Below are positions 18,567 to 28,410 of a stretch of 64,000 nt of DNA, one piece after another; the stretch's first letter is position 1; each line of letters begins with the position of its first letter. The notes under the pieces were generated by a model, which made no database searches, was not told the origin of the DNA, and was given only the letters and a program-made list of their open reading frames with translations. The stretch lies in NCBI GenBank assembly GCA_964581895.1, contig CAZOPR010000003.1, positions 248,001 to 312,000 on the forward strand, given 5' to 3'. The translations under genes and the position numbers were made by a program. The stretch comes from Exilispira sp964581895. Its GTDB lineage: Bacteria > Spirochaetota > JAAYUW01.

Positions 18567-19295
18567 TTAAGAATCAATACAGGTCTGAAATGCTTTCTTC
18601 ATTTTGATAAGAGCTTGAATTTCTATTTTTCGAATTGATTCAGAAGTAAGTTTATATTGATGTGCTATTTCTTTTAATGTCATAGGAATAGTTGATGAAA
18701 GACCGTATCTTTTTTCGATAATATCTCTTTCTCTTTTATTCAATATTGATAATAAATATTCAAAATCTTCCTCATTTGCTTTATTTTCTAAATATGTTAC
18801 CGGATTATCATTAGACGGTATCTTTTCGATAAGAGAGTGGTCCTCTTGATTGAATCCAGAGTCATCTATTGAAATAAAACTAAAATTGTAATCTACCAAA
18901 GAACTAAATTCATCCTCATTTTTAATATTTTCTCTTTTCATCTTTCTTAATTTTTGATGTTTTCTTATTGGAATTCGAATTAATGAACGTGATTTGTCAG
19001 CCATTCTTGAGATAGCTTGTTTTATCCAAAAATATGCATACATTCCGAAATTTTCACTTTTGTTTATATCAAATTTATTTATAGCACAATATAATCCTAT
19101 AATTCCTTCCTGGATTAAGTCATCCTTATATGATGGATTAGAAGCAAATTTTGCTGCCAAAGAGTATATTAAAGGTTTAAAGACATTCAAAACTTTTTGA
19201 AAACTTGAATTATCACCGTTTTTTGCCATCTCTACTAAGTCAGATAACTCAATTTTTGTAAAATCTTTAATAATGATCTGCTTCGTTGCCATCAT
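18567..19295 (-). CDS. sigma-70 family RNA polymerase sigma factor
   Basis: A 242-residue sigma factor with regions 2 and 4 and no region 1.1. Region 2 spans about 35-105, with the core-binding helix DDLIQEGIIGLYCAINKFD and the -10 recognition part FGMYAYFWIKQAISR, then IRIPIRKHQ (106-113). Region 4 lies at about 180-235 with LNKRERDIIEKRYGL and the helix-turn-helix LKEIAHQYKLTSESIRKIE. Layout is of the RpoH/alternative group 2-3 type. A GAGGAG ribosome site lies before the ATG pair. The 241-bp upstream gap to plsC holds no gene I can support. Which regulon it controls cannot be said. Confidence 0.9.
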   Translation of the reverse strand: MMATKQIIIKDFTKIELSDLVEMAKNGDNSSFQKVLNVFKPLIYSLAAKFASNPSYKDDLIQEGIIGLYCAINKFDINKSENFGMYAYFWIKQAISRMADKSRSLIRIPIRKHQKLRKMKRENIKNEDEFSSLVDYNFSFISIDDSGFNQEDHSLIEKIPSNDNPVTYLENKANEEDFEYLLSILNKRERDIIEKRYGLSSTIPMTLKEIAHQYKLTSESIRKIEIQALIKMKKAFQTCIDS

Positions 19296-19536
19296 GATAT
19301 TAAAAACTCCTCAATAAAATATTAAGCAATTTTTATGCCATTTAAATTTATAAAAAAGGCTAGATAATTTTTTTGAGCTTAAAATATATTGTAGTTATTT
19401 ATAAAATGAAAATTATAGAGTTTTAAATATTTAATGACTGTGTGTGTTATAAAATTTTATACAATATTTGTTGAAAAAAAAAGACATTGTTGGATTATTA
19501 AATTGAATCAAGAATTTTTATAGTTTTATAACTAAA

Positions 19537-20469
19537 TCATTGAAATGAATATCTTTTCAACAGAGAATTGATATTATCAAAAGCTATTTTATCTATATTT
19601 TTATTTTCTTGAGTAGATAATTTCAAAGTATCAATAGGCTGACCAAAACATACTCTTACTTTTTGATTTACTTTTAATGTAAAACCACCAGGGGGAATAA
19701 CATCTCTTAAACCTATTAAACCAATAGGTATAATAATTGATTTTGAAAGTTGCGCAGCTATTAAACCACCTCTATTAAACTCTTGAAGGTTACCATCTTT
19801 TGACATCCTTCCTTCTGGAAAAATTATAATATGTTGTTTGTTTTTAAGATTTTCAAGTATTTTTTTAAGGGTTGATACTTTAGATTTTTGATTATAAATA
19901 TCTACAAATACTGAATGTGCTTTTCTCATCCAGAAATTCATTACTGGCATTCTTGATAATTCTACATTTGCTACAAATCCAGCAAGAATAGGTAAAGTCC
20001 CATAGATAACAGGAATATCATATGGAGATGTATGATTTGAAATAAAAACATAGGATCTATCTTTTTCAAAATTAACTTCACCAATTATTTCAAGATTTAT
20101 CTTTGCAATTTTTATTAAAGCTTTACCCCAATAATTTACTATTTTATATGTGTACTGTTCATCTTTACCTTTAATCTTATGATAATAATAAGATGGAATA
20201 TATAAACCCATCATAATTGTTTGAATTATGGCTGAAATAATAGGATTTGAAGGATCATATTTTTTTACCTCGTTTAGCAAAGTTTTCCATCTATTTTTAG
20301 AACCATCAAGAACCTTTGTGTATTTCAAACCGCCAATAAATCCAGTTGTTGTTGATGAAAAGTCCTTGTTAGTAATATTCTCTTCTTCGCTTATTAAATC
20401 TTTATCTTCATTTAATTCACTATTAAGTTCCACCTGTTGCTCCAACTGAAATTTATAAATTTTTAGCAA
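19537..20469 (-). CDS. plsC: 1-acyl-sn-glycerol-3-phosphate acyltransferase (PlsC-like)
   Basis: Transfers an acyl chain to lysophosphatidate to give phosphatidate, at the inner membrane. The 310 residues contain the acyltransferase motifs NHTSPYD (145-151, HX4D), FPEGRMS (217-223) and the PIGLIG stretch that follows. One hydrophobic helix lies near 78-95. The first 65 residues are polar and probably disordered, which is longer than usual. It lies downstream of the fused ATP-grasp gene with a 32-bp gap, so may be co-transcribed with dinB and that gene. Confidence 0.85.
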   Translation of the reverse strand: MLKIYKFQLEQQVELNSELNEDKDLISEEENITNKDFSSTTTGFIGGLKYTKVLDGSKNRWKTLLNEVKKYDPSNPIISAIIQTIMMGLYIPSYYYHKIKGKDEQYTYKIVNYWGKALIKIAKINLEIIGEVNFEKDRSYVFISNHTSPYDIPVIYGTLPILAGFVANVELSRMPVMNFWMRKAHSVFVDIYNQKSKVSTLKKILENLKNKQHIIIFPEGRMSKDGNLQEFNRGGLIAAQLSKSIIIPIGLIGLRDVIPPGGFTLKVNQKVRVCFGQPIDTLKLSTQENKNIDKIAFDNINSLLKRYSFQ

Positions 20470-20501
20470 AATTTCAAGATTTCTTATTTTTTAAGTTTTT
20501 T

Positions 20502-22670
20502 TTACTTTTGAACGAAAGGGATAAGTTTAAGGGTATCATTAAATTCTGTAAGATATTTATTTACCAGCAGTTTTATACCCTCTTTCCCCCCGCCAGCAGC
20601 ATATATTGCAAAAGGTCTTCCTATTAAAACATAATCTATATTGCAAAGTAAAACTTTTACTATATCTTCGCCATTTCTGACTCCACCATCAAAACCAATT
20701 AAGAAATCTGGGAATTCTCTTTTTAAGAATTCAATGTCTATACTTTTCAATATTTTTATGGAGGATTGCATAGAAGAAAGTGATCTTCCACCATGATTTG
20801 ATATTATTATTGAATTTATTCCATATTTTGCAAGTTTTATACAATCATATGTATTACTTATACCTTTTATTATTAGCTTTTTATTTGTAGCTTCTCTTAA
20901 TATAGCAATATCTTCTATACTATATCTTTCAATCTTTACATCACTTTTTTTTATTGTTGGTAAAATAATTGAATCTAAATCAATTGCAATGGCATTAATA
21001 GGAGTCTGTTCAAAATATCTTAATTTTTTTATCATTTTTTCCAGAGGGATTCTTGGTTTCAATGTGATTATCCCATCATAATTAACCTTTTCAAGAATTT
21101 TTGACATCTGTAAGTATTTATCATCGCTTGAACCATCTCCAATAAAACCTAAAATTTTAGATTCAATAGCGCCCTGTAATATCGAATTATAATATTCCTC
21201 CTCATCTAAAACTCCTCCTAAATTTGAAACAACCCCAGAAATAGGTGCAATCCCTATTGGGATTTGAACATTTTTCCCAAATAAATTATTCTTAAAATTA
21301 AAAGATTTATTATTTAAAAGCTCAATCTTAAGAGGCATTGCTCTCAAATCATAGTAATTTGCGATAAATGCTTCATTTCTATAAGCCCCACCCATACCAG
21401 GTAGTTCACCTATACAACCTAATCCATCACATACTTTACAAACTTTGCATCTACCAGCAAAATTTTTCACAGCATTTACAAGAATCTCCTTTTCAAAGGA
21501 TTCCTCTTTTGCCTTATAAATTATTTTTATCTGCTGCTTTTTATTTGAAAAAGAATAATAAATTTTATCGTAGTATTTTGAAGAAAGAACATCTGGCAAT
21601 TCCCTTTTAATAGAAAAAGAATAAAAAGAATTTTCTTTGAAAACAAAAGTTTCCTTAAAATAAATTTTATAAAGTGAAATGCTATTTTTCTCTTTTTGAA
21701 AGCTAGCTAATCTTTCTATGGATCTTACTTCTGGTTCTTTTCCAATAATTGTAGATATATAATTTGTTAGAATATCATAATCCAGATAGTCATGATATCT
21801 CTCATCAATAAAAAACCCTCCTTCAAGTCTAAGGTTTATATCCAAAAAATATAATTTCCCTTCACTGACAATATATTTTATTTCACATGGCATATGATAG
21901 ATTTTTAATCTCTGAATAATATCTAATGAGTAGTCTACAAGAAGCTCTGCTATTTTTTTGGAGACTTTATCTTCTCTTTTTCTTTCTATTAAAAAATTAG
22001 AATCCATATTACTAATTTTCCAGAGATTCAATATAGCAATATTTTTTTCACCTATTAAAAATTGTATTTTATATGTATCTCCTTCAACAAAAGGTTGAAC
22101 CAAGACTTCTCCAGTTGGCGAATGCTTCTTCGCATACAAAAAAGATTCATAAACATCATTATTTTTTGCTTTTATTACACCAAGTCCTCCCATATTTTCA
22201 GTTGGTTTTAATACTAGTTGATTTGAACTTTTGTTTTCAAGATTTAAGTTGTAAAACCAAAATATCTCTGACGGTATTATAGAAAGACCTGGGAAAAAGC
22301 CTTTCTCATTGTATCCCTTCATCAAATTATAAAGTTTGTACTTGTTAGTTATCAATTCTGAAATTGTATAGTTAAAATGTTTTAAGTTCAGGTGACTGGA
22401 CAAAGCCGCTATTGTGGCGTGAACATCAGAATCTACTGAACCAATTCCTTGAATTTCAGAAAGTTCAGATGGAGAAAGGGTATCTATAAACCTTTTTATA
22501 GATTCTATATCTCTAGTACTTAAATTTATTGAAAAGTCCGCAACAGTATGCCCAACTGCTTTGGAATCTATATCAACAAGATATATAAAATATCCCATTT
22601 CCTTTGCTTTTAATAATAGTGGTAACTCGAACATCGATCCACCAAGAATCAATAATCTTTTTTTCTCCAT
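20502..22670 (-). CDS. fusion of ATP-grasp domain with FMN-dependent alpha-hydroxyacid-oxidase-like domain
   Basis: A 722-residue cytoplasmic protein of two parts. Residues 1-310 are an ATP-grasp ligase: opening LLILGGSMFELPLLLKAK, the ATP-binding LVLKPTENMGGLGV (152-165) and a metal-site strand LYFLDINLRLEGG (273-285). Residues about 400-722 match the FMN-dependent lactate-dehydrogenase/glycolate-oxidase family, with a Cys cluster at 408, 411, 414 and 419 (CKVCKVCDGLGC), GELPGMGG, and the catalytic SNHGGR (624-629) followed by GFDGGVRNGEDI and IGRPF. In clostridia the second part occurs alone with the same Cys motif. The linker (315-400) is unassigned. The reaction is unknown. Its start overlaps the end of dinB by 22 bp. 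Confidence 0.75.
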   Translation of the reverse strand: MEKKRLLILGGSMFELPLLLKAKEMGYFIYLVDIDSKAVGHTVADFSINLSTRDIESIKRFIDTLSPSELSEIQGIGSVDSDVHATIAALSSHLNLKHFNYTISELITNKYKLYNLMKGYNEKGFFPGLSIIPSEIFWFYNLNLENKSSNQLVLKPTENMGGLGVIKAKNNDVYESFLYAKKHSPTGEVLVQPFVEGDTYKIQFLIGEKNIAILNLWKISNMDSNFLIERKREDKVSKKIAELLVDYSLDIIQRLKIYHMPCEIKYIVSEGKLYFLDINLRLEGGFFIDERYHDYLDYDILTNYISTIIGKEPEVRSIERLASFQKEKNSISLYKIYFKETFVFKENSFYSFSIKRELPDVLSSKYYDKIYYSFSNKKQQIKIIYKAKEESFEKEILVNAVKNFAGRCKVCKVCDGLGCIGELPGMGGAYRNEAFIANYYDLRAMPLKIELLNNKSFNFKNNLFGKNVQIPIGIAPISGVVSNLGGVLDEEEYYNSILQGAIESKILGFIGDGSSDDKYLQMSKILEKVNYDGIITLKPRIPLEKMIKKLRYFEQTPINAIAIDLDSIILPTIKKSDVKIERYSIEDIAILREATNKKLIIKGISNTYDCIKLAKYGINSIIISNHGGRSLSSMQSSIKILKSIDIEFLKREFPDFLIGFDGGVRNGEDIVKVLLCNIDYVLIGRPFAIYAAGGGKEGIKLLVNKYLTEFNDTLKLIPFVQK

Positions 22671-23821
22671 ACAATCCCTTTTTTTACAACTAGTTTGCCA
22701 AACTTTTTATTTAGCTCATCAATTTTATTATATATTATATCATCTTTTCCTATCATATCGAAAAGATTGGAACTATCTTTAATTAACCCTGAAACTTTTA
22801 TTCCAATTAGCCTTATTCTTTTATCTTTAATTTTTGATTTCATTATATTTTCTACATTTTTATAGGCAATATTTGCAATATCATTTTCATTAAATGTAGC
22901 TTCTTTTATGCTAGTTTGCTTTTGATATGTTTCAAAATCTTCATCTCTCACTTTAGCTGATATTGTAGTTGCTTTATAACCCTCATCTCGAAGTTTTTGG
23001 GCTAGCTCTTCAGCAAAGTTAGAAATCAAGTTAAAAATATCCTCTGTGAAATCTATATCCTGTTCAAAGGTAGTTTCCGTTGAAAAGGATTTAGTTTCAG
23101 ATTTTTCCTCTTTTATTCCTTCATCTAAAAATCTTTTTAAGTAAAAATATTCAATAAATGAACCTAATTTTTTTATTAAAAAAGATAAATCATAGTTATA
23201 AATCTCTTTAAAATATTTTATTCCAAGACTTTCCAATATCGAAATTGTTTTCTTGCCAAAAAAAGGTATTGTTTGGACTGGACTTGCCATCAAAAAATCT
23301 TCTTCTTCCTCTGGACCCAAAATTAGCATACCATCTGGTTTACATCTATCAGAAGCTATTTTGGAAATAAGTTTTGATGAGCTTAAACCAATAGAACAGG
23401 TTAACTTAAATTTATCAAATATTGCATCTTTTATAGCCTTAACCAATTTTTCATAACTTTCATAAAGGGGGACCATCCCTGTCAAATCAAGGTAGCCTTC
23501 ATCTATTCCAACCTTTTCTATACAAGAGGAAAAGTTTTTTAGGATTTCGAAAATTCCTTTTGACTGATTAACATATTTTGAAATATCTGGTTTTATAAAA
23601 ATTGCATTTGGGCATAAAATTTGAGCTGTTTTGACTGGCATTCCAGATCTAACGCCAAATTTTCTTGCTTCATAAGAACAAGTTGAAACGACACCTCTTG
23701 CAGGTGGTTTACTTCCTATTATAACTGGTTTCCCTATTAGCGAGGGATTGTCTCTTATTTCAACTGAAGCAAAAAAAGCATCTAAATCTAAATGAGCTAT
23801 TCTTCTTTTTTGATATTGCAT
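22649..23821 (-). CDS. dinB: DNA polymerase IV (Y-family)
   Basis: Low-fidelity translesion polymerase. The 390 residues show HLDLDAFFASVE (10-21) with the first catalytic Asp at 12, the fingers segment KPVIIGSKPPARGVVSTCSYEA in two adjoining parts, and the second catalytic site GIDEGYLDLT (105-114). A helix-hairpin-helix thumb segment and the little-finger domain with ETTFEQDI follow. Length is slightly above the 350-360 common in the family. It is the first gene of a minus-strand run with the ATP-grasp/FMN fusion and possibly plsC. No LexA box is recognisable in the 45-bp gap to the divergent neighbour. Confidence 0.95.
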   Translation of the reverse strand: MQYQKRRIAHLDLDAFFASVEIRDNPSLIGKPVIIGSKPPARGVVSTCSYEARKFGVRSGMPVKTAQILCPNAIFIKPDISKYVNQSKGIFEILKNFSSCIEKVGIDEGYLDLTGMVPLYESYEKLVKAIKDAIFDKFKLTCSIGLSSSKLISKIASDRCKPDGMLILGPEEEEDFLMASPVQTIPFFGKKTISILESLGIKYFKEIYNYDLSFLIKKLGSFIEYFYLKRFLDEGIKEEKSETKSFSTETTFEQDIDFTEDIFNLISNFAEELAQKLRDEGYKATTISAKVRDEDFETYQKQTSIKEATFNENDIANIAYKNVENIMKSKIKDKRIRLIGIKVSGLIKDSSNLFDMIGKDDIIYNKIDELNKKFGKLVVKKGIVWRKKDY

Positions 23822-23866
23822 TTTTATAAAATAATATTACCATATCTTTAGATTGAGTAAAGCAAA

Positions 23867-25399
23867 ATGCCTTTTTTAAGTTTTTTATTCGATTTATTTT
23901 TTTCTAAATCTGACACTCCATATGCAAAATTAAAAAAAATTAAAAAAGAAATTAAAGATTTTGTTCCTAAATATTATAATCCTAATAAATTAGTTTTCTA
24001 TGGAAGCTTCGCTCATGATTTATATTCACTATATAATTCATGTCAATATTTTGAAAAACCATTAAATCATCTATTTTTAAATAAAAAAGTATTTGAAACT
24101 TTTGTTATTTTAATACTAAATATCTTTTTGCCAAAAGAAGTTGCTGCATATATAATAATGCTTGAAAAAGAAAGAGTAGATGAAGTAATCAAAAAGTATG
24201 GTTTTGAAAAAACAGAAAAATACTATCAAAAGATGATTCAATACATAAAATCTTACTTAAAACCAGCTATAGCAAATGAGATTGATAGCTCTATCAATAA
24301 AATAAAACAACTATATGAATTAACCAATCATAATTATAACGAACTATTTTTAATTTTTAATCCATCATTCAACTCAACTCAAATTAAAAAAAGTTTAAAT
24401 TTCAATGATATTAAAATTTCTCCAAGATTTATTTCTGCCTTTGAAGATTTAAGCTTTTTAATCGCAAATACCAACATCGATGACTCAATAGTAACTGTAT
24501 TAACTACATACTTAAAAAAATACTCTGAAAAAGATTCATCCTTTACTTTTGATGAATCAAAAATTAAAAAAGAGATTCAAAAAATAATTAAAATATTAAA
24601 TGATAAATTCAATTTTGCAAAATTCGAAATTATTATAAAAGCATTAAAAGAGGAGATTGATTATAAGATTAAAATAATTCCTCATAACGAGACATATGTC
24701 TTAAAAATAGTAAATGAAAAAGTAAAAAATATCGAAAACTATTTTGTTATATATAAAAATAATGAAAAAAATAAAAGTATCAGCCTCATAATGCAAAACT
24801 TGTTTGCTGATATTCAACTAATCAAAAGCGAAGTTTATAATGAAGAAGTTTCTACTGTTTTTTCAAGTAATCTACTACCTGCTCTTAATTTTGTAAAACC
24901 TTTTGAAATATATCGAACTTTTATAATTTATATTTGGGAAGGGAAAATCAAATCGAACTTAAACTCTTTTATTTTTAAAGCTCAATATGATGATGAATTA
25001 TTAAGAGAAAATATTAATAATTTATTTCATGAGGGATCTTCCTTTGTTGATAAAATAAATGATTTAGAAACTTCATTTGAGAATTTAAAAAAGTATTACT
25101 CCATTTTGCAAAAAAAACCTGATTCGGTAATCAAATCTTCATCTCAAAAAAACAATGCCATTAATGTAATAATGAAATCTAATAGAAATGTTCAAAATTT
25201 TCTTCAAGAAGGTCTTACATTTCTTAACCAATTTTATCTTGTTCTTGAAGATATATTTAATCAAATCGACAATAAAGATCAATCTAAAATTTCAAATCTT
25301 TTACTAATAGTGGATATGAATACCTATAAAACTTTAAAAACCTATAATGAAAAAGTTAAACAGGTAAAGAATATATTAGAAAACTTTATGCAAAATTAA
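23867..25399 (+). CDS. hypothetical protein, possibly the spirochaetal DUF5312 family
   Basis: A 510-residue, largely helical protein with no convincing signal peptide. It opens MPFLSFLFDLFFSK, then KLKKIKKEIKDFVPKYYNP and FYGSFAHDLYSLYN, and a hydrophobic stretch near residue 75-100 (FVILILNIFLPKEVAAYIIM). The remainder is charged and coiled-coil-like. The beginning recalls the spirochaete-restricted family DUF5312, but this is from memory and uncertain. No catalytic motif is visible. It is 43 bp upstream of upp on the same strand. Confidence 0.7.
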   Translation: MPFLSFLFDLFFSKSDTPYAKLKKIKKEIKDFVPKYYNPNKLVFYGSFAHDLYSLYNSCQYFEKPLNHLFLNKKVFETFVILILNIFLPKEVAAYIIMLEKERVDEVIKKYGFEKTEKYYQKMIQYIKSYLKPAIANEIDSSINKIKQLYELTNHNYNELFLIFNPSFNSTQIKKSLNFNDIKISPRFISAFEDLSFLIANTNIDDSIVTVLTTYLKKYSEKDSSFTFDESKIKKEIQKIIKILNDKFNFAKFEIIIKALKEEIDYKIKIIPHNETYVLKIVNEKVKNIENYFVIYKNNEKNKSISLIMQNLFADIQLIKSEVYNEEVSTVFSSNLLPALNFVKPFEIYRTFIIYIWEGKIKSNLNSFIFKAQYDDELLRENINNLFHEGSSFVDKINDLETSFENLKKYYSILQKKPDSVIKSSSQKNNAINVIMKSNRNVQNFLQEGLTFLNQFYLVLEDIFNQIDNKDQSKISNLLLIVDMNTYKTLKTYNEKVKQVKNILENFMQN

Positions 25400-25441
25400 A
25401 TATCAAAATAAAATTTTAATTAAATAAATTAAGGTATTTTT

Positions 25442-26074
25442 ATGCAAGAAGATAATCTTATCGTAGTTTCAAATCCATTGGTTCAGCACTATCTTTACCA
25501 TTTAAGAGATAAGACTACCAAACCGGCACTTTTTAGAACCTTAACAAAAAAATTAACATTACTACTATGTTTTGAAGCTGCCAAAGAAATTGAGTTAAAG
25601 AAAAAGAATGTTGAAACCCCTTTAGAAAAAACTGAGGGTTTTATTATAGACAATGAAATAGTACTAATACCAATATTGAGAGCTGGACTTGGAATGATTG
25701 ATGCGATTTTAGAACTATTTCCAAATGTTGATGTTGGATATATGGGTTTTCAAAGAGATGAATCAACAGCTGTTGCTAAAGGATACTATTCTAAACTCCC
25801 TGTACTTACTAACAAATTGGTTTTTATTGCAGACCCGATGCTTGCAACAGGTGGCTCTTTACAAAAAGCAATAGATGAAATAAAGCAACATAAACCAAAA
25901 AAAATAATAATAATATGTATTGTTGCTGCCCCCGAAGGAGTAAAATTAATTTTAGAAAATTATCCTGATGTTAAAATATATACTGCATCATTGGATAGAC
26001 AGCTTAATGATAAAAAATATATACTTCCAGGTTTAGGTGATTTTGGAGACAGACTTTACGGAACTCAAAAATAA
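25442..26074 (+). CDS. upp: uracil phosphoribosyltransferase
   Basis: Makes UMP from uracil and PRPP in the pyrimidine salvage pathway. The 210 residues have the usual family length; ILRAGLGM (78-85) and the PRPP-binding loop DPMLATGGSL (131-140) are diagnostic, and the closing YILPGLGDFGDRLYGT is the uracil-binding C-terminus. A TAAGG ribosome site lies 8 bp before the ATG. Its last codons overlap the possible GTG start of nth. Confidence 0.97.
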   Translation: MQEDNLIVVSNPLVQHYLYHLRDKTTKPALFRTLTKKLTLLLCFEAAKEIELKKKNVETPLEKTEGFIIDNEIVLIPILRAGLGMIDAILELFPNVDVGYMGFQRDESTAVAKGYYSKLPVLTNKLVFIADPMLATGGSLQKAIDEIKQHKPKKIIIICIVAAPEGVKLILENYPDVKIYTASLDRQLNDKKYILPGLGDFGDRLYGTQK

Positions 26075-26738
26075 TAATATTGATTACAATCAATATTTCG
26101 GTGAAATTATTCAAAGACTTTCCAATTATTTCGAAAAAGAAAATCTTCCTTCCGTCTCAAAAATAAAAGAAGAAGGAGCATCTGCGTTTGAAATACTTAT
26201 TTCTACAATTATTTCTGCAAGAACAAAAGATGAAGTAACTTATCCTGCATCAAAAAGATTATTTTCTATTGCAAATACTCCTGAAAAGTTGACCATGCTT
26301 AGTGAATCCAAAATTGCATCTCTTATTTATCCCGCTGGATTTTATAAGGTAAAAGCAAAAAACATTAAAAAAACTTCACAAATTTTGGTTGAAAAATATA
26401 GCTCTAAAGTACCAGAAAATATGGAAGAACTTTTAAAATTACCTGGCGTTGGAAGAAAGACCGCTAACCTTATACTTGCTGTGGCATTTAATAAAGAAGG
26501 TTTATGCGTTGATACTCATGTTCATAGGATTTCAAATCGTCTTGGAGTTGTAAAAACCAATACCACTTACGAGACAGAAATGGCACTCAGATTGATTTTA
26601 CCCAAGCAATACTGGGAAATATACAATAGATTACTTGTAACCTTTGGTCAAAATGTATGTACTCCATTATCTCCCTTTTGCTCCATCTGTGTCATAAAAA
26701 GATATTGTAAAAGAATAAATGTAGATAGATTTAGGTAA
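26037..26738 (+). CDS. nth: endonuclease III (DNA glycosylase/AP lyase)
   Basis: Removes oxidised pyrimidines and cleaves at abasic sites. Family features: helix-hairpin-helix LPGVGRKTANL with catalytic Lys141, VDTHVHRISNRLG with catalytic Asp159, and four [4Fe-4S] cysteines at 208, 215, 218 and 224 in the C-x6-C-x2-C-x5-C spacing. The assumed GTG start lies inside upp (38-bp overlap) and has no strong ribosome site; the homologous part begins only near residue 16, so a later, non-standard start just after the upp stop is also possible. Confidence 0.94.
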   Translation: MILETDFTELKNNNIDYNQYFGEIIQRLSNYFEKENLPSVSKIKEEGASAFEILISTIISARTKDEVTYPASKRLFSIANTPEKLTMLSESKIASLIYPAGFYKVKAKNIKKTSQILVEKYSSKVPENMEELLKLPGVGRKTANLILAVAFNKEGLCVDTHVHRISNRLGVVKTNTTYETEMALRLILPKQYWEIYNRLLVTFGQNVCTPLSPFCSICVIKRYCKRINVDRFR

Positions 26739-26798
26739 ATCATAATTTTAGTAACCTATTTTAAGATTAAATTAAAAAAAATAGTGGCAAAACATAAA

Positions 26799-27516
26799 AT
26801 GAACAAAAAATTTAATGTAAAATTTTGCATTATTTTATCTTTTCCGATTATTATCATCTTTTTTTTGATTTCTTGTTGCCCTATAGGACCTTCTATAAAC
26901 ATTATACAGGATTGGCCTTCTGAAACTATATTGCAAAAAAACAAATCCTGAAACCTTAGATATCACTGTTTCAGTAAAACTAACGAATGTAGATCCATAT
27001 AATCCAACTATCCAATCGATTAAAGATAAGATTTGGAAAGAATCAAATGGTATAATCGATTATGTCTATAGATGTTTTCATTATATAATAGATAATTTCG
27101 ATTATAAAAATCCTGGTATGGGTTTTATGCCTCTTGCTTATGTTCTGTCTAGTGGTGGAACAGATTATGGAAATCTATCTTCAATCCTTGTTTCTCTTCT
27201 TAGATATAAGAATATTCCATCAAGTCATTTAGTCGCTATAAGACCCGACGGATCTTCGCATGTATGGGCTGATTTTTATATGGAAGGTTACAGATGGATT
27301 CCATTAGATGTTTCAGCAGAAAAACTATGGGGAACAGATTTTTTTGGTATTCAGCCTATAAATAATAATGGTATCATAATGACAAAAGAAGTTAACATGC
27401 CTTTAAATAACGGTGAAAGTATACAGTATATTACAGGATTACAAACATTTTGTTTTTGGTATTGGGGCTACGGTACAGGATCTCTTTCATATTTGTATGA
27501 TGTCATAAAAAAATGA
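26799..27516 (+). pseudogene. transglutaminase-like lipoprotein, frameshifted and lacking the catalytic Cys
   Basis: The ATG at 26799 opens a lipoprotein signal (hydrophobic IIIIFFLISCC) and runs to a TGA at 26949-26951. Homology continues in the next frame from about 26941 (TNPETLDITVSVKLTNVD) to the stop at 27516. Removing one A from the A7 run at 26935-26941 would join them into about 238 residues. The second part is a transglutaminase-like core: GNLSSILVSLLRYKNIPS, SSHVWADFY with the His, and PLDVS with the Asp. The Cys position is Tyr (TAT at 27166-27168). Either a decayed gene, a non-catalytic domain, or in part an assembly error at the homopolymer. Confidence 0.65.
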
Positions 27517-27523
27517 AAAATTT

Positions 27524-28318
27524 TTAAGATTCATTTACTATTTTTTTTTGTATTTGAGTTATTTTCACAACCTGTTCAAGTGCAACATCGAGCATTTTTA
27601 AAAATTGATTTTTCCCGAAAGATTCTCCACCACTTCCAGCGGAAATATCTATGAGTTCTCCATTATCTGTGGCAACTACATTCATGTCGCAATAAGCTTT
27701 TTCATCCTCTTCATACATTAAATCAAGTAATATATTCCCATCAACTATCCCTATTGATATTGCTGCAACATAATTTTTTACTGGATTTACCTTTATTAAA
27801 CCTTTTGATAAATATTTCTTAAAAGCCAAAGCTGCTGCAACGAAACCACCAGTTATTGAGGCTGTTCTTGTCCCACCATCTGCATTTATAACATCAGTGT
27901 CAATATATATAGAATAACCAGGAAAGCATGTTAAGTCTACTCCACCTCGAATGGATCTTCCTATCAGCCTTTGAATTTCTACGCTTCTACCATCTATTTT
28001 GTTTCTATCTCTTGCTTTTCTTTTCAAGGTAGATCCTGGAAGCATACTATATTCAGAAGTTAGCCAACCAATCCCTTTTTCTTTTGCAAAATTTGGAGCT
28101 TCTTCAGTAATCATAGCTGTGCATATGACTTTTGTATTACCATAAGATATCAAGCAAGAACCATCTGCATTTTTTATGTAGTTCGGTTCAATTATTATTG
28201 GTCTTGGTTCATCCCATTTTCTTCCATCTGATCTTTTAATGCTATTTAAAGCATATTCAGAACTATTCTGATTTTTAGTTATACCTATCTTTTCAAGCTC
28301 TTTTTGTAAATTTCCCAT
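27524..28318 (-). CDS. rph: ribonuclease PH
   Basis: Phosphorolytic 3'-5' exoribonuclease that trims tRNA 3' ends. The 264 residues contain RSDGRKWDEPRPI (29-41), the phosphate-binding part SMLPGSTLKRKARDR and RSVEIQRLIGRSIR, and the DGGTRTASITGGFVAA signature. An N-terminal extension of about 28 residues precedes the usual RxDGR start of the family. It converges on the decayed transglutaminase gene, 7 bp between stops, and is last of the minus-strand run from rsmA. Confidence 0.96.
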   Translation of the reverse strand: MGNLQKELEKIGITKNQNSSEYALNSIKRSDGRKWDEPRPIIIEPNYIKNADGSCLISYGNTKVICTAMITEEAPNFAKEKGIGWLTSEYSMLPGSTLKRKARDRNKIDGRSVEIQRLIGRSIRGGVDLTCFPGYSIYIDTDVINADGGTRTASITGGFVAAALAFKKYLSKGLIKVNPVKNYVAAISIGIVDGNILLDLMYEEDEKAYCDMNVVATDNGELIDISAGSGGESFGKNQFLKMLDVALEQVVKITQIQKKIVNES

Positions 28319-28410
28319 AGATACTCCTGTATAGACAACTTCTTGTATTATTGATCTCTTTAATTAATAACATCTTTTACTATTAATATCTTTTATCAAC
28401 AATTTTTTTA

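Noticed and set aside
26756..26944. 62-codon minus-strand frame upstream of the transglutaminase-like region
   Set aside because: Antisense to a clear lipoprotein signal sequence.
27118..27516. The transglutaminase-like core as a separate complete gene starting at 27118
   Set aside because: Homologous-looking sequence in the same frame continues upstream to about 26941 and lacks a ribosome site at 27118; a frameshifted longer gene explains it better.
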